From CAG-873 sp910578365 (lineage in GTDB: Bacteria > Bacteroidota > Bacteroidia > Bacteroidales > Muribaculaceae), in NCBI GenBank assembly GCA_951635545.1, contig OX620685.1, forward strand, positions 2,666,001-2,730,000: a stretch of 64,000 bases of DNA, written 5' to 3'. Position 1 is the stretch's first letter; each line of letters opens with the position of its first letter. A program made the translations under genes and the position numbers. Under the pieces are notes generated by a model. The model was not told where the DNA came from. It made no database searches and worked only from the letters and a program-made list of their open reading frames with translations. This document shows positions 45,434-53,667 of the stretch, in pieces.

Positions 45434-45916
45434 GAGATTGTCTAAATTTAGAGGGTGTTTAATAATAAATGTTAATTCCCGGCCGAAAATCGCGTGGCGA
45501 ATTTTGCTCTGAATTGAAGGAGCATAGAGAGCTATGTGACTGAAATGAAGAGCTAAAGGCGCCCGTGATTTTCGAGTGGAATGGTAATTTCTGTATCAAC
45601 ATTATTTTTTGAATTAATGGATTTTTAAAGTTACCCCCGCCTTGGCGTCTCTTTTGCTGAATTGCTAAAATTCATCAGTCACGTAGCTCGCTACGCTCCT
45701 TCTTCATTTATAGCAATTTAGCTAAAAGATACGCCACCGGGAATTTAACATTTATTATTAAACACCCTCTTATATAATACGGATTTTGAGAAGGATTGTC
45801 AGATGGATTTTTGTTTATGATGAGGGAGTGTAGCCGTAGCTACATGACCGAGGAGCAAACAAAAAGACGCTGGAAAGACTCTCAAAAGCAAAGTGATATG
45901 AATTTTAGACAATCTC
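45434..45916. mobile_element. Outer MITE (IS5-type ends), interrupted by a second MITE
   Basis: The ends are gagattgtctaaa at 45434 and its complement ending at 45916. They are flanked by TTA at 45431-45433 and 45917-45919, the 3-bp TNA duplication of many IS5-group elements. Without the inner element it would be about 159 bp and non-coding, with internal complementary stretches (ttttgaga/tctcaaaa; tttttgttt/aaacaaaaa) that would fold into a long hairpin. The right TTA doubles as the stop codon of mgsA. Confidence 0.72.
45451..45769. mobile_element. Inner MITE nested in the outer one
   Basis: Terminal inverted repeats of about 31 bp, starting gagggtgtttaataataaat at 45451 and ending with the complement at 45769, differ by one indel. 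TTA flanks it on both sides (45448-45450 and 45770-45772). It is 319 bp and non-coding. Its right half folds as a hairpin: tggcgtctcttttgctgaat (from 45643) with the complement near 45711-45735. It holds two copies, in opposite orientation, of a palindromic motif (45516-45548 and 45672-45706). Confidence 0.75.
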
Positions 45917-46363
45917 TTAATTGCGGTCAAACCTTATATAGCTCTGTTCGATGGGTTTATACGTCGGGTCATCCCACAGACGACTTGAAATCATCAGGTC
46001 CGCACTTATTCGGTTGCAGGCAATCGGCACGTTGTGGAGACGACATTGACGCAAAAGCATCTGAATGTCCGCCTCGTGGGGCTGCGCATTGAGGTCGTCT
46101 ATCAGGAATATGGCAAGATCAATCTCGTTTCTTACCACCATTGCCGCTATTTCGGCATCACCGCCCATCGGTCCGGAGTTCATACATTCGATTTGGGCAT
46201 CTATTCCTGCTTCTGAGAAAGCATTCTTTATAAGCCCTCCAGTCGTGCCGGTACATACCAGCTCATGCTGTGAAAGGTATTGGGCGTTGAATTTTACCCA
46301 ATCGACCATATCGGCTTTGCGTTGGTCGTGAGCTACAAGCGCGATTTTTAGTTTTGTCTTCAT
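45917..46363 (-). CDS. mgsA: Methylglyoxal synthase
   Basis: The 148-residue enzyme turns dihydroxyacetone phosphate into methylglyoxal and phosphate, a bypass that frees phosphate when triose phosphates build up. The N-terminus KIALVAHDQRKADMVDW is the family hallmark. The phosphate-binding TGTTGGLIK and the catalytic MNSGPMGGDAEIAAM (with the acid-base Asp) are intact. The ATG at 46363 overlaps the kinase stop (ATGA); an upstream ATG at 46411 is rejected. In E. coli the enzyme is inhibited by phosphate. Placement behind a Pho-type two-component pair suggests it is induced by phosphate limitation. Its stop codon lies in the TTA duplicated by the adjacent MITE. Confidence 0.95.
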   Translation of the reverse strand: MKTKLKIALVAHDQRKADMVDWVKFNAQYLSQHELVCTGTTGGLIKNAFSEAGIDAQIECMNSGPMGGDAEIAAMVVRNEIDLAIFLIDDLNAQPHEADIQMLLRQCRLHNVPIACNRISADLMISSRLWDDPTYKPIEQSYIRFDRN

Positions 46364-47808
46364 TTTGAGTTTCTTGAAAATGTTATTTTGAACAATAATC
46401 CGCCTGAGCATTGAGTTTCGGCGGAGATTTCACCGCCATGAAGAATCACGGCGTTTTTCACTATCGAAAGCCCGAGTCCGGTGCCACCGGCCGCTCGTGA
46501 CCGTCCCTTGTCAATGCGATAGAACCTTTCAAACAGTCTTGGCAGGTGTTCGGGAGGAACGCCGCATCCGTTGTCGGACAATGCAATTACAACTTTATCG
46601 TTGTCGATACTGATTAATTCTATTTTTATTCTGGTTCCTCCACTATAAACAATCGCATTGTCTATAAGGTTGTTGAAAACGGCCTCAAGCAGAGAAGCAT
46701 TACCGGCCATGATTACGTTATGAGAAACAAAATTCTCAATCCTTATGCCCTTTGTGGCGGCGATTATCTGTCGGTCCTCAACCACGTCATTTATTATATC
46801 CGTGAGATTAACCTGTTCTTTCAATATAGAGGCGCTTCCGTCGTCCATGCGTGTCAGGAGCGAGACATCAGTCAGAAGCCTTTGGAGCCTTTCTGTGTTT
46901 GTAAGACAACGTTGCAGGAACAATATCTGCTTTTCATCGCTCATATTCCTGTGTGCCAGCATCGTCTCCACACTGACCCTGATTGATGCGACCGGGGTTT
47001 TCAGTTCGTGGTTTATGTTATTCGTGAGTTGCTTTTTGATGCGTTCCTTTTCAAGCTGTTCATGGAGGGCTGCGCGATGTTCGCTGTCCCTGTCAGCGAC
47101 AGCCTGTTGCAAACGGGCATAAAGGCGGACAATGTGGTTTGAAATCTCGCCAAGCTCGTCATGGGGGAACGGTTCGGTGTCGGAAATCTGGGCACCGTTT
47201 TCTACGTTTTCCGCAAATCTGTTCAGCCTGATTATGTGGAGGCCGACCCTTCGGGTTGCGAAATAGCCAAGTACGCACATCACCATTGTGATAATCCCCA
47301 TAATCCACAAAAAGCCATAATCGGCCTGCAACAGTCCTCTGAATGAAACCGAATATGGCACCGCAGTACGGACAATATTCCCGTCATCGCTCTTTTTCGC
47401 CGAGTAAAAATAGTAATTGCCCGTACTCTCGCTGTGCCGTCTTACAGCGTAGCCCGCCCCATGCCGTACGGCATCCCGTATTTCCTGACGGTCAAGGTGG
47501 TTGGTTTTAGGCAGGGAATCAAGTGTGTTGTCATATATTATATGTCCTTTGTCGGAAATTACGCTGACACGGATATCGTCAAAGGGTTTGAAATCGTCGA
47601 GTCTGATATCCGGCACATCGTGTCCCTCACCAAGTTCGGTAAGGATATATGTGTTGATAAGCTGTAGTTGCTTGTCAATCTCCTCCGCCTTGAATTCCTT
47701 TTCCCTGTGATACTGAAACACGACAAAGCAACCGACCATCAGCAAGGAATATCCAAGAAGCCACACAAACAGCCGCTGCGGATAGGAGAGCTTATTCAAT
47801 AAACCCAT
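46360..47808 (-). CDS. Sensor histidine kinase (PhoR-like partner)
   Basis: The 482-residue kinase has a transmembrane helix at about residues 13-31 (LFVWLLGYSLLMVGCFVVF), a periplasmic sensor domain of ~125 residues, and a second helix near 165-185 (FLWIMGIITMVMCVLGYF). HAMP-like linker, HisKA with the phospho-acceptor His in NINHELKTPVASI near residue 268, and HATPase_c (NLIDNAIVYSG, LSDNGCGVP, GGTGLGLSIVKN) follow. It overlaps the response-regulator gene by 17 nt and mgsA by 4 nt, so all three are made together. PhoR-like identity is inferred from the neighbouring phosphate genes; the sensor domain itself was not recognised. Confidence 0.88.
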   Translation of the reverse strand: MGLLNKLSYPQRLFVWLLGYSLLMVGCFVVFQYHREKEFKAEEIDKQLQLINTYILTELGEGHDVPDIRLDDFKPFDDIRVSVISDKGHIIYDNTLDSLPKTNHLDRQEIRDAVRHGAGYAVRRHSESTGNYYFYSAKKSDDGNIVRTAVPYSVSFRGLLQADYGFLWIMGIITMVMCVLGYFATRRVGLHIIRLNRFAENVENGAQISDTEPFPHDELGEISNHIVRLYARLQQAVADRDSEHRAALHEQLEKERIKKQLTNNINHELKTPVASIRVSVETMLAHRNMSDEKQILFLQRCLTNTERLQRLLTDVSLLTRMDDGSASILKEQVNLTDIINDVVEDRQIIAATKGIRIENFVSHNVIMAGNASLLEAVFNNLIDNAIVYSGGTRIKIELISIDNDKVVIALSDNGCGVPPEHLPRLFERFYRIDKGRSRAAGGTGLGLSIVKNAVILHGGEISAETQCSGGLLFKITFSRNSK

Positions 47809-48487
47809 AACCGTAGCCCGAGCGAGTTACAATATTCTTGCCGTAGATGCCGATTTTCTGGCGTATACGGGTTATGTTCACATCTACAACCCTGTCAAGC
47901 ACCACAACCTCGTCGGGCCATATCTCGTTGAGCAAATCCGCGCGGGTGAAAACCTGCCCCCGGTTGGAGATTAGTTTGAGCAGTATCTCAAACTCCTTTT
48001 TGGGCATTTTCACCTCCGTACCGTCAACCGTACAGGTCCTGTTTTTTGCAGACAGGACCAGCCCCTTGTATGAAACAAGGTCAGAATCAGTCTTGGCAAG
48101 TGCGACAGAAGCCGCCGTACGGCGAAGCACAGTCCTTATTCGGGCAAGCACAGCATTAAGAGAATATGGCTTCATGATATAGTCATCAGCCCCGAGATCG
48201 AGTCCCGAAATCATATCCTCCTCCGTGTCTTTTGCTGTGCAGAATATGATTGGAACGGAGGCCGTTGCCGGATTCGACTTCATTATGCGTGCCAGTTGAG
48301 TCCCGGATATTTCCCCCATCATAATATCGAGGAGTATCAGGTCATAGGCGGCAAGGTTGAGGGCAAGAGCCTCCTCCGCGCTATACGCCATGTCGACCTG
48401 ATAGCCTTCCGCTTCAAGATTGAATCCAAGGCCGTCACACAGGGCTTCCTCATCATCGATAACAAGTATTTTCTTTTTTGTTTCCAT
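47792..48487 (-). CDS. OmpR/PhoB-family response regulator
   Basis: The 231-residue regulator has a receiver domain with acidic pocket DDEE at residues 11-14, phospho-acceptor Asp 54 in LILLDIMMG and the conserved Lys in MKPYS near 105. A winged-helix DNA-binding domain fills the C-terminal half (KEFEILLKLISNRGQVFTR, VDVNITRIRQKIG). It is the first gene of the regulator-kinase-mgsA operon. An 11-bp tandem repeat upstream is a likely binding site for itself. Control of the adjacent transporter, porin, receptor and phosphatase genes is inferred from gene order and repeated upstream motifs. Confidence 0.92.
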   Translation of the reverse strand: METKKKILVIDDEEALCDGLGFNLEAEGYQVDMAYSAEEALALNLAAYDLILLDIMMGEISGTQLARIMKSNPATASVPIIFCTAKDTEEDMISGLDLGADDYIMKPYSLNAVLARIRTVLRRTAASVALAKTDSDLVSYKGLVLSAKNRTCTVDGTEVKMPKKEFEILLKLISNRGQVFTRADLLNEIWPDEVVVLDRVVDVNITRIRQKIGIYGKNIVTRSGYGYGFIE

Positions 48488-48491
48488 GCCG

Positions 48492-48553
48492 CAAAATTAC
48501 TAATAATCGGTTAAATACTGTCCTAATGCTCAAAAGTTTAATAAAAGTTTAAT
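48492..48553 (-). promoter_or_regulatory. Promoter and perfect 11-bp tandem repeat upstream of the response regulator
   Basis: Minus-strand -7 TAATTTTG (48499-48492) lies so close to the ATG at 48487 that the mRNA may be nearly leaderless. At 48532-48542 and 48543-48553 the 11-mer aaaagtttaat is repeated exactly, head to tail. That is the layout of PhoB-type direct-repeat operators. It may serve both this operon and, before the IS5 insertion, the divergent receptor gene. Confidence 0.55.
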
Positions 48554-48579
48554 GACACAATTTATTTCATAAAATCTAA

Positions 48580-49470
48580 GAGTGTGTTTGAATTTAAATA
48601 GATTTTAATGTTCGACATGATTAAGCAACAGCTTGAGTGTGGCAAAATCAATCATCTCCTCAGCGGACTCATTGGTGATTTCATAGTTTCGTGTAAGCCT
48701 GCGGAATCCGTCCAGCCAGGCAAATGTGCGTTCCACCACCCACCGAAGCGGTTTTGGCGTGAATCCGTTTGTTCCGTTGGGAGTGGAACAGACCTCGATG
48801 TCGATATTGAAATCTCGCTTTATATTCTCAATAAGCTCACCGCGATATCCACGGTCAACAAGTCCTTTCCTGACCGAAGGCCATGCATCAGAAACCTGTT
48901 CACACACCGGAGATGCGAGTCGGGAATCATGTATTCCGGCACTACTGACATATCTGCCGAGAATGAATCCGTTGCGGTCAACAGCAATATTGCGTTTTAT
49001 ACCTTTTACCTTTTTATTGGCATCGAACCCGTTGCCGCTCTGACGGTTGCCCCACTTGACACTTTGGGCGTCAAGCGCCATGACCGAAGGTGTGGCGGAC
49101 TGTTTACGTTTGCGGCGTATCTTGATGACGAGTTTTTCTATGCAGTGGCTCAGATAGCCGTCTGTCCTCCATTTGTGGAAGTACCAATAGACCGTCTGCC
49201 ATTTTGGAAGATCGTGAGGAAGCATGCGCCACTGGCATCCGCTGACCAAAAGATACAGAACTGCCTCGAATATGGAGCGCAAGGAATATTTGCGGTGTCT
49301 GCAATCATTTTCAAAGAATACTTTGTTTATATAAGACCATTGGCCCTCGGTCAGATGTGTCTGATAGAAGCTGATTTTATGCATACTAATCGATTTTCTT
49401 CTACAAACACTCTGATTGAGGGTTTGTTATGCCACTTAATGTTTAATTTGGTTTAAATTCAAACACTCTC
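48580..49470 (-). mobile_element. IS5-family insertion sequence, complete
   Basis: The 891-bp element has 19-bp terminal inverted repeats (48580-48598, gagtgtgtttgaatttaaa; 49452-49470), one mismatch, and a TAA target duplication at 48577-48579 and 49471-49473. It carries one intact transposase on the minus strand. It lies in the divergent intergenic region between the response regulator and the TonB receptor, splitting it to 92 bp on one side and 77 bp on the other. Confidence 0.92.
48605..49384 (-). CDS. IS5-family transposase
   Basis: The 259-residue DDE transposase is in a single uninterrupted frame. The N-terminal part has the helix-turn-helix-like YSLRSIFEAVLYLLVSGCQWRMLP with the DUF4096-type CxWRMLP signature (residues ~34-58). 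Catalytic residues fall in VMALDAQSVKWG, GLVDRGYRGELI and RWVVERTFAWLDGFRRL (the Y-(2)-R-(3)-E-like region). No frameshift signal is needed. The gene lacks an obvious strong promoter inside the element. Confidence 0.92.
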   Translation of the reverse strand: MHKISFYQTHLTEGQWSYINKVFFENDCRHRKYSLRSIFEAVLYLLVSGCQWRMLPHDLPKWQTVYWYFHKWRTDGYLSHCIEKLVIKIRRKRKQSATPSVMALDAQSVKWGNRQSGNGFDANKKVKGIKRNIAVDRNGFILGRYVSSAGIHDSRLASPVCEQVSDAWPSVRKGLVDRGYRGELIENIKRDFNIDIEVCSTPNGTNGFTPKPLRWVVERTFAWLDGFRRLTRNYEITNESAEEMIDFATLKLLLNHVEH

Positions 49471-49547
49471 TAAACAAATCTGATAAACCCATGAAATATT
49501 AGTTGGCGAATTTTGCAGCGTGAATCAGAAACAAAACAACAATCACA

Positions 49548-52298
49548 ATGAAAAAAGTAATGTCAACTTTTTGGGTCGCACTTGCTTCAAGTCTGACCAT
49601 TATGGCGGCTGACAGTCCGAAATACGGACAACTTAAAGGCCGCATCCTTGACAATGAGAAGAACCCGCTGCCGGGGGCGGTGGTTATCATTGACAGCAAC
49701 AAGCTGTCGGCGGTTACAGATCTCGACGGCTTTTTCTCGTTTGCCAACCTTTCATCCGGGAATCATAATCTGAAAGTAACTTATATCGGTTTTCTTCCGG
49801 TCAGTAAAACAATCGTGGTTTCGGAAAAATCGACGGTTGACGACATTGTAATGTCGGATACATCACAGGAACTGAGTGAAGTTGTAGTGACCGGCGTTTT
49901 CTCCGGGCAGCAGAGAGCCATAAATGCCCAGAAGAATAATATCAATATAACCAATGTGGTGTCTGCCGACCAGATTGGCAAATTCCCCGACTCGAATATC
50001 GGAGACGCTCTGAAACGCATAAGCGGTATCAATGTGCAGTATGATCAGGGCGAGGCCCGCTTCGGTCAGGTACGCGGCACTCCGGCTGAGTTCAGTTCAG
50101 TGACAATCAACGGGTCAAGACTGCCATCGGCCGAGGGAGACATTCGCAATGTTCAGCTTGACCTTATACCGTCCGATATGATTCAGACAATAGAGGTCAG
50201 CAAGACACTTATGCCGGATCAGGACGGCGATGCTATCGGCGGTTCTATCAACCTCGTTACGAAAAATTCGCCACACAGATTTACTGTCGGAGCCGTAGCG
50301 GGAACAGGCTACAACTGGATAAGCCGTAAGGCGCAGATGAATTTCGGCCTCACTCTCGGTAACCGTTTCTTCAATGACCGCTTCGGAGTGATGCTTGCGG
50401 CCTCCTATAATAATGCGCCAGCCGGATCATATAATACAGAATTTATATGGGAAAAGGATGATGACGGCAAAATCTATGTCAACGACTATCAGATAAGGCA
50501 GTATTATGTCACACGAGAGCGACAGAGCTACTCATTGTCGCTCGACTGGAAGTTCAATGACTTCAACAAGGTCTGGTTCAAGGGTATTTTCAACAACCGC
50601 AATGATTGGGAAAACCGTTACAGGACAACACTCAAAGACATTACGTCCGAAGGGAAAGCCGATGTGCGTGTCCAGACAAAAGGAGGTTCGGGTGACGAAC
50701 GAAACGCCCGTCTTGAACGCCAACGGACAATGGATTTCACTTTGGGAGGTGAAAACCGTTTAGGTATTCTTGGCATGGACTGGAAACTGGGATATGCACG
50801 GGCTACGGAGAAACGCCCGAATGAGAGATACATCGACTACCGTCTCAAATCGCAGAGGTTCAGTTTCGACCTGAGTAATCCGAGAGAGCCATTTGCCACT
50901 CCCGACGAAGGATATACAATGACCTTGAATGATGACTTTTCGCTCAAAGAGCTTACACAGCAGCAGGAGGATATTGTGGAGCAGGACTTCAAGGCGGCAC
51001 TGGATTTCAAGGCCCGACTTAGCGAACGCTCAAAAATCAAGTTTGGATGCAAGTTCGTGAACAAGACAAAAGATAAGGAGATAGACTTTTACGAATACAC
51101 TCCGCTTGACAAAAAGGCATTTAACGCAGATGCGCTTGCACATACCACAGACCAAAGTACCGACAGATTCATGCCTTCCTCAAAATATCAGGCCGGCACA
51201 TTCGTTGACAAGAAACTTCTTGGCTCCCTCAATCTTGACGATCCCAATTTATTTGAGCGAGAGCAAATTGCAGAGGAACTTGCGGGCAATTTCCATGCGA
51301 GGGAGAATGTGGCATCAGGTTATGTGCGTATTGATTCCAAACTTTCCGACCACCTTAACTTTATGGGCGGTCTGCGTGTCGAGAACACATCACTGCGTTA
51401 CATAGGCAGAAATTACGATGATGAATCCAACAGCGTTTCCAAGACCGAGCCTGAGACTTCAAATTATATAAATTTCCTCCCCTCATTATTATTGAAATGG
51501 GACATCAACAAGGATTTCATGCTGCGTGCCGGTTATAACCAGTCCATATCCCGGCCAAAATATTCCGCACTCGTTCCCGGCATGAATATCAAACGTGGCG
51601 ACAATGAGATAAGGATCGGGAATCCCGGTCTGAAAGCAACGACATCTCACAATATTGACCTCAACGCTGAATATTACTGGAAGTCAATCGGTCTGGTTTC
51701 CGCAGGAATTTTCTATAAAAGAATAGAAGGCTTCATCGTTGATGAGGTGGCTTATAACAAGGAGTATCAGGGTACTGTCTGGACTAAGTTCACACAACCT
51801 AAAAACGGTGGCAACGCTAATCTTTTCGGAGTGGAAATGGCATGGCAGCGCGATTTCAGTTTCATCACACCGGCGATGAAGTGTCTCGGACTTTACGCTA
51901 CATACACCTATACCCACTCACGCATTACCGACTTTAACTTCGAGGGTCGTGAAAACGAGAAAGGCCTTAGCTTGCCCGGTTCTCCCGAGCATACAGCCAA
52001 TCTATCGCTATATTTCGATAAGTGCGGTTTCTCCGCAAGAGCCTCATTCAACTATGCCTCGGCATTTATCGACGAAATGGGCGCAAGTTCGTTCTACGAC
52101 CGATACTATGATGCCGTGAAATATCTGGACCTGAACGTCAGCTACACATTCGGGCGCAAAACAAAAATAACCGTATATGCCGACTGCAACAATCTTCTCA
52201 ACCAGCCTCTGCGCTATTATCAAGGCAGCAAGGACTACACGATGCAGCAGGAATATTACGGAGTGAAACTCAACGGCGGTGTAAAAGTAACATTCTAA
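49548..52298 (+). CDS. TonB-dependent receptor of the phosphate island
   Basis: The 916-residue outer-membrane receptor has a signal peptide (residues 1-20), a carboxypeptidase-regulatory-like beta domain (QLKGRILDNEKNPLPGAVV, residues 28-110), a plug domain with the GRVGD-like ISGINVQYDQGEARFGQVRG and INGSRLP, then a 22-strand barrel ending in GVKVTF. There is no SusD partner gene, so it resembles ligand-specific receptors rather than polysaccharide SusC proteins. A secreted phosphatase follows 12 nt later and a Pho-like regulator is divergent, so phosphate-containing organic compounds are a likely ligand class (inference). A GAATTTTG sequence at 49508-49515 may be its -7 element. Confidence 0.9.
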   Translation: MKKVMSTFWVALASSLTIMAADSPKYGQLKGRILDNEKNPLPGAVVIIDSNKLSAVTDLDGFFSFANLSSGNHNLKVTYIGFLPVSKTIVVSEKSTVDDIVMSDTSQELSEVVVTGVFSGQQRAINAQKNNINITNVVSADQIGKFPDSNIGDALKRISGINVQYDQGEARFGQVRGTPAEFSSVTINGSRLPSAEGDIRNVQLDLIPSDMIQTIEVSKTLMPDQDGDAIGGSINLVTKNSPHRFTVGAVAGTGYNWISRKAQMNFGLTLGNRFFNDRFGVMLAASYNNAPAGSYNTEFIWEKDDDGKIYVNDYQIRQYYVTRERQSYSLSLDWKFNDFNKVWFKGIFNNRNDWENRYRTTLKDITSEGKADVRVQTKGGSGDERNARLERQRTMDFTLGGENRLGILGMDWKLGYARATEKRPNERYIDYRLKSQRFSFDLSNPREPFATPDEGYTMTLNDDFSLKELTQQQEDIVEQDFKAALDFKARLSERSKIKFGCKFVNKTKDKEIDFYEYTPLDKKAFNADALAHTTDQSTDRFMPSSKYQAGTFVDKKLLGSLNLDDPNLFEREQIAEELAGNFHARENVASGYVRIDSKLSDHLNFMGGLRVENTSLRYIGRNYDDESNSVSKTEPETSNYINFLPSLLLKWDINKDFMLRAGYNQSISRPKYSALVPGMNIKRGDNEIRIGNPGLKATTSHNIDLNAEYYWKSIGLVSAGIFYKRIEGFIVDEVAYNKEYQGTVWTKFTQPKNGGNANLFGVEMAWQRDFSFITPAMKCLGLYATYTYTHSRITDFNFEGRENEKGLSLPGSPEHTANLSLYFDKCGFSARASFNYASAFIDEMGASSFYDRYYDAVKYLDLNVSYTFGRKTKITVYADCNNLLNQPLRYYQGSKDYTMQQEYYGVKLNGGVKVTF

Positions 52299-52310
52299 AA
52301 ATACAAAACA

Positions 52311-53234
52311 ATGATTCGTAAATTACTTATCGCGGCTTTGGCTCTCATCCCCTCTTTTGGAGCCATTGCCCAGACTGAAATCGCCAAAGGCGATGTGAAC
52401 CTGATGGTAGTGTCAGACCTCGGACGTAATGGTCACTATGACCAGAAGCCTGTTGCCGCGACGATGGGCAGAATTGCAGAACAAATAGGACCCGATGCTA
52501 TTCTTGCTCTTGGCGACACACATCACTACGGCGGAGTGGAGAGTGTGACAGATCCCTTGTGGATGACCAACTATGAGCTTATCTACGACCACCCGGAGCT
52601 TATGGTGAACTGGTATCCCGTCTGCGGCAACCATGAATATCGCGGCAACACCCAAGCGGTTATCGACTATTCCGGCATATCCCGCCGTTGGGAGATGCCG
52701 GCAAGATATTACACCAAGACCTTTGAAGATGACGGGACAACTGTCAAGGTGGTATTTCTCGACACTACTCCTTTGATTGACAAATACAGGAAAAAGACCG
52801 ACACATATCCCGATGCTGTGAATCAGGATACCGAAGCCCAGTTGCAATGGCTCGAAAAGACTTTGACAGAGGCGACGGAAGACTGGATCGTTGTGGTCGG
52901 TCATCATCCCATCTATGCCTATACCGACAAGTCGGAATCTGAGCGAACAGATATGCAGAAGAAAGTTGACACAATTCTGCGGAAGCACAATGTGGACATG
53001 TATATCTGCGGCCATATCCACAATTACCAGCACATCCGACGCCCGGATTCAAAAATCGACTATGTGGTCAACACATCCGGCTCCCTCACACGGACTCCGA
53101 AAGAAATCGAGGGCACCGTATTTTGCAACAATTCTCCCGGATTCTCTGTCCTGACCGCCGACAAAGAGAATCTTAAACTGAATTTGCTCGATAAAGAAGG
53201 CAAAACCATACATGTGGTAAGCCGCACCAAATAA
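52311..53234 (+). CDS. Secreted metallophosphatase, purple acid phosphatase type
   Basis: The 307-residue protein has a signal peptide (LLIAALALIPSFGAIAQ) and the five metallophosphoesterase blocks in order: VVSDLGRNG, LALGDTHHYGG (near residue 68), CGNHEY (near 104), VVGHHPIYAY (near 200) and CGHIHNYQH (near 238). The DLGRNG-...-GDTHHY pattern and the missing insert resemble mammalian-type tartrate-resistant acid phosphatases. It should release phosphate from organic esters in the periplasm or outside. It is co-transcribed with the receptor upstream and closed by the terminator at 53275-53312. Confidence 0.9.
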   Translation: MIRKLLIAALALIPSFGAIAQTEIAKGDVNLMVVSDLGRNGHYDQKPVAATMGRIAEQIGPDAILALGDTHHYGGVESVTDPLWMTNYELIYDHPELMVNWYPVCGNHEYRGNTQAVIDYSGISRRWEMPARYYTKTFEDDGTTVKVVFLDTTPLIDKYRKKTDTYPDAVNQDTEAQLQWLEKTLTEATEDWIVVVGHHPIYAYTDKSESERTDMQKKVDTILRKHNVDMYICGHIHNYQHIRRPDSKIDYVVNTSGSLTRTPKEIEGTVFCNNSPGFSVLTADKENLKLNLLDKEGKTIHVVSRTK

Positions 53235-53274
53235 TACATGGCTTATGTGATATTCTGACAAATAACTACAAAAC

Positions 53275-53312
53275 TCAGATACGTTTCATGCTCTTTCATG
53301 GAACGTATCTGA
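53275..53312 (+). terminator. Terminator of the receptor-phosphatase unit
   Basis: tcagatacgtttcatg (53275-53290) and catggaacgtatctga (53297-53312) form a 16-bp stem with one T-G pair, followed by ttgtgtatttt. A good Rho-independent terminator. Confidence 0.85.
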
Positions 53313-53345
53313 TTGTGTATTTTAATAATCTAAATTTATCTAACA

Positions 53346-53620
53346 ATGAACAAAATCCTCATTGTAGATGCCTCCGACTCCGACCGTCGGCTTATGGCGG
53401 GCTTGCTTGTCAAGCATGGCTATGAGCCGATTGCCGTCGAGGCTTTGGAGGCGGCAAAGGAAGAGGTGGCGAAACTGCCACCGGGAGCAGTGATTAACTC
53501 GTAAACTCGTAGAGCTAAAGGTTGTCGCGGCGATGAAATTCGTCCGTGGCACAGCGCAGGAGTTAATCAACTGGCAGAAGACTGAGTGATACGGATTTCC
53601 CGTAGCCGCCATAACACTCA
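53346..53620 (+). pseudogene. Response-regulator remnant, copy 1
   Basis: From the ATG at 53346 the frame gives a receiver-like start KILIVDASDSDRRLMAGLL, then breaks at a TAA after GAVINS because 28 nt (53496-53523) are inserted. In the next frame the protein continues VAAMKFVRGTAQELINW and ends at a TGA after QKTE. Similarity to copy 2 (55871 on) fades near 53620. It therefore holds only ~85 residues of receiver domain with three lesions. It lies between the phosphatase terminator and the promoter of the resistance cassette. Confidence 0.8.
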
Positions 53621-53636
53621 TTCAAAAAGGGATTAT

Positions 53637-53667
53637 TTTGCAAACTCATATATAATGATTAACTTTG
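53637..53667 (+). promoter_or_regulatory. Canonical promoter of the MATE-Vat cassette
   Basis: TTTG (53637-53640), exactly 19 nt, then TAACTTTG (53660-53667): a perfect Bacteroidetes promoter. Transcription should begin near 53673, leaving a leader of ~230 nt before the MATE gene. Confidence 0.85.

Noticed and set aside
53340..53621. Open antisense frame crossing the whole regulator remnant, and a similar one over copy 2 (55883-56203)
   Set aside because: The frame arises from the complement of a known receiver-domain sequence; it shows no family features. It was used only as a hint for the 9-bp inverted repeat.
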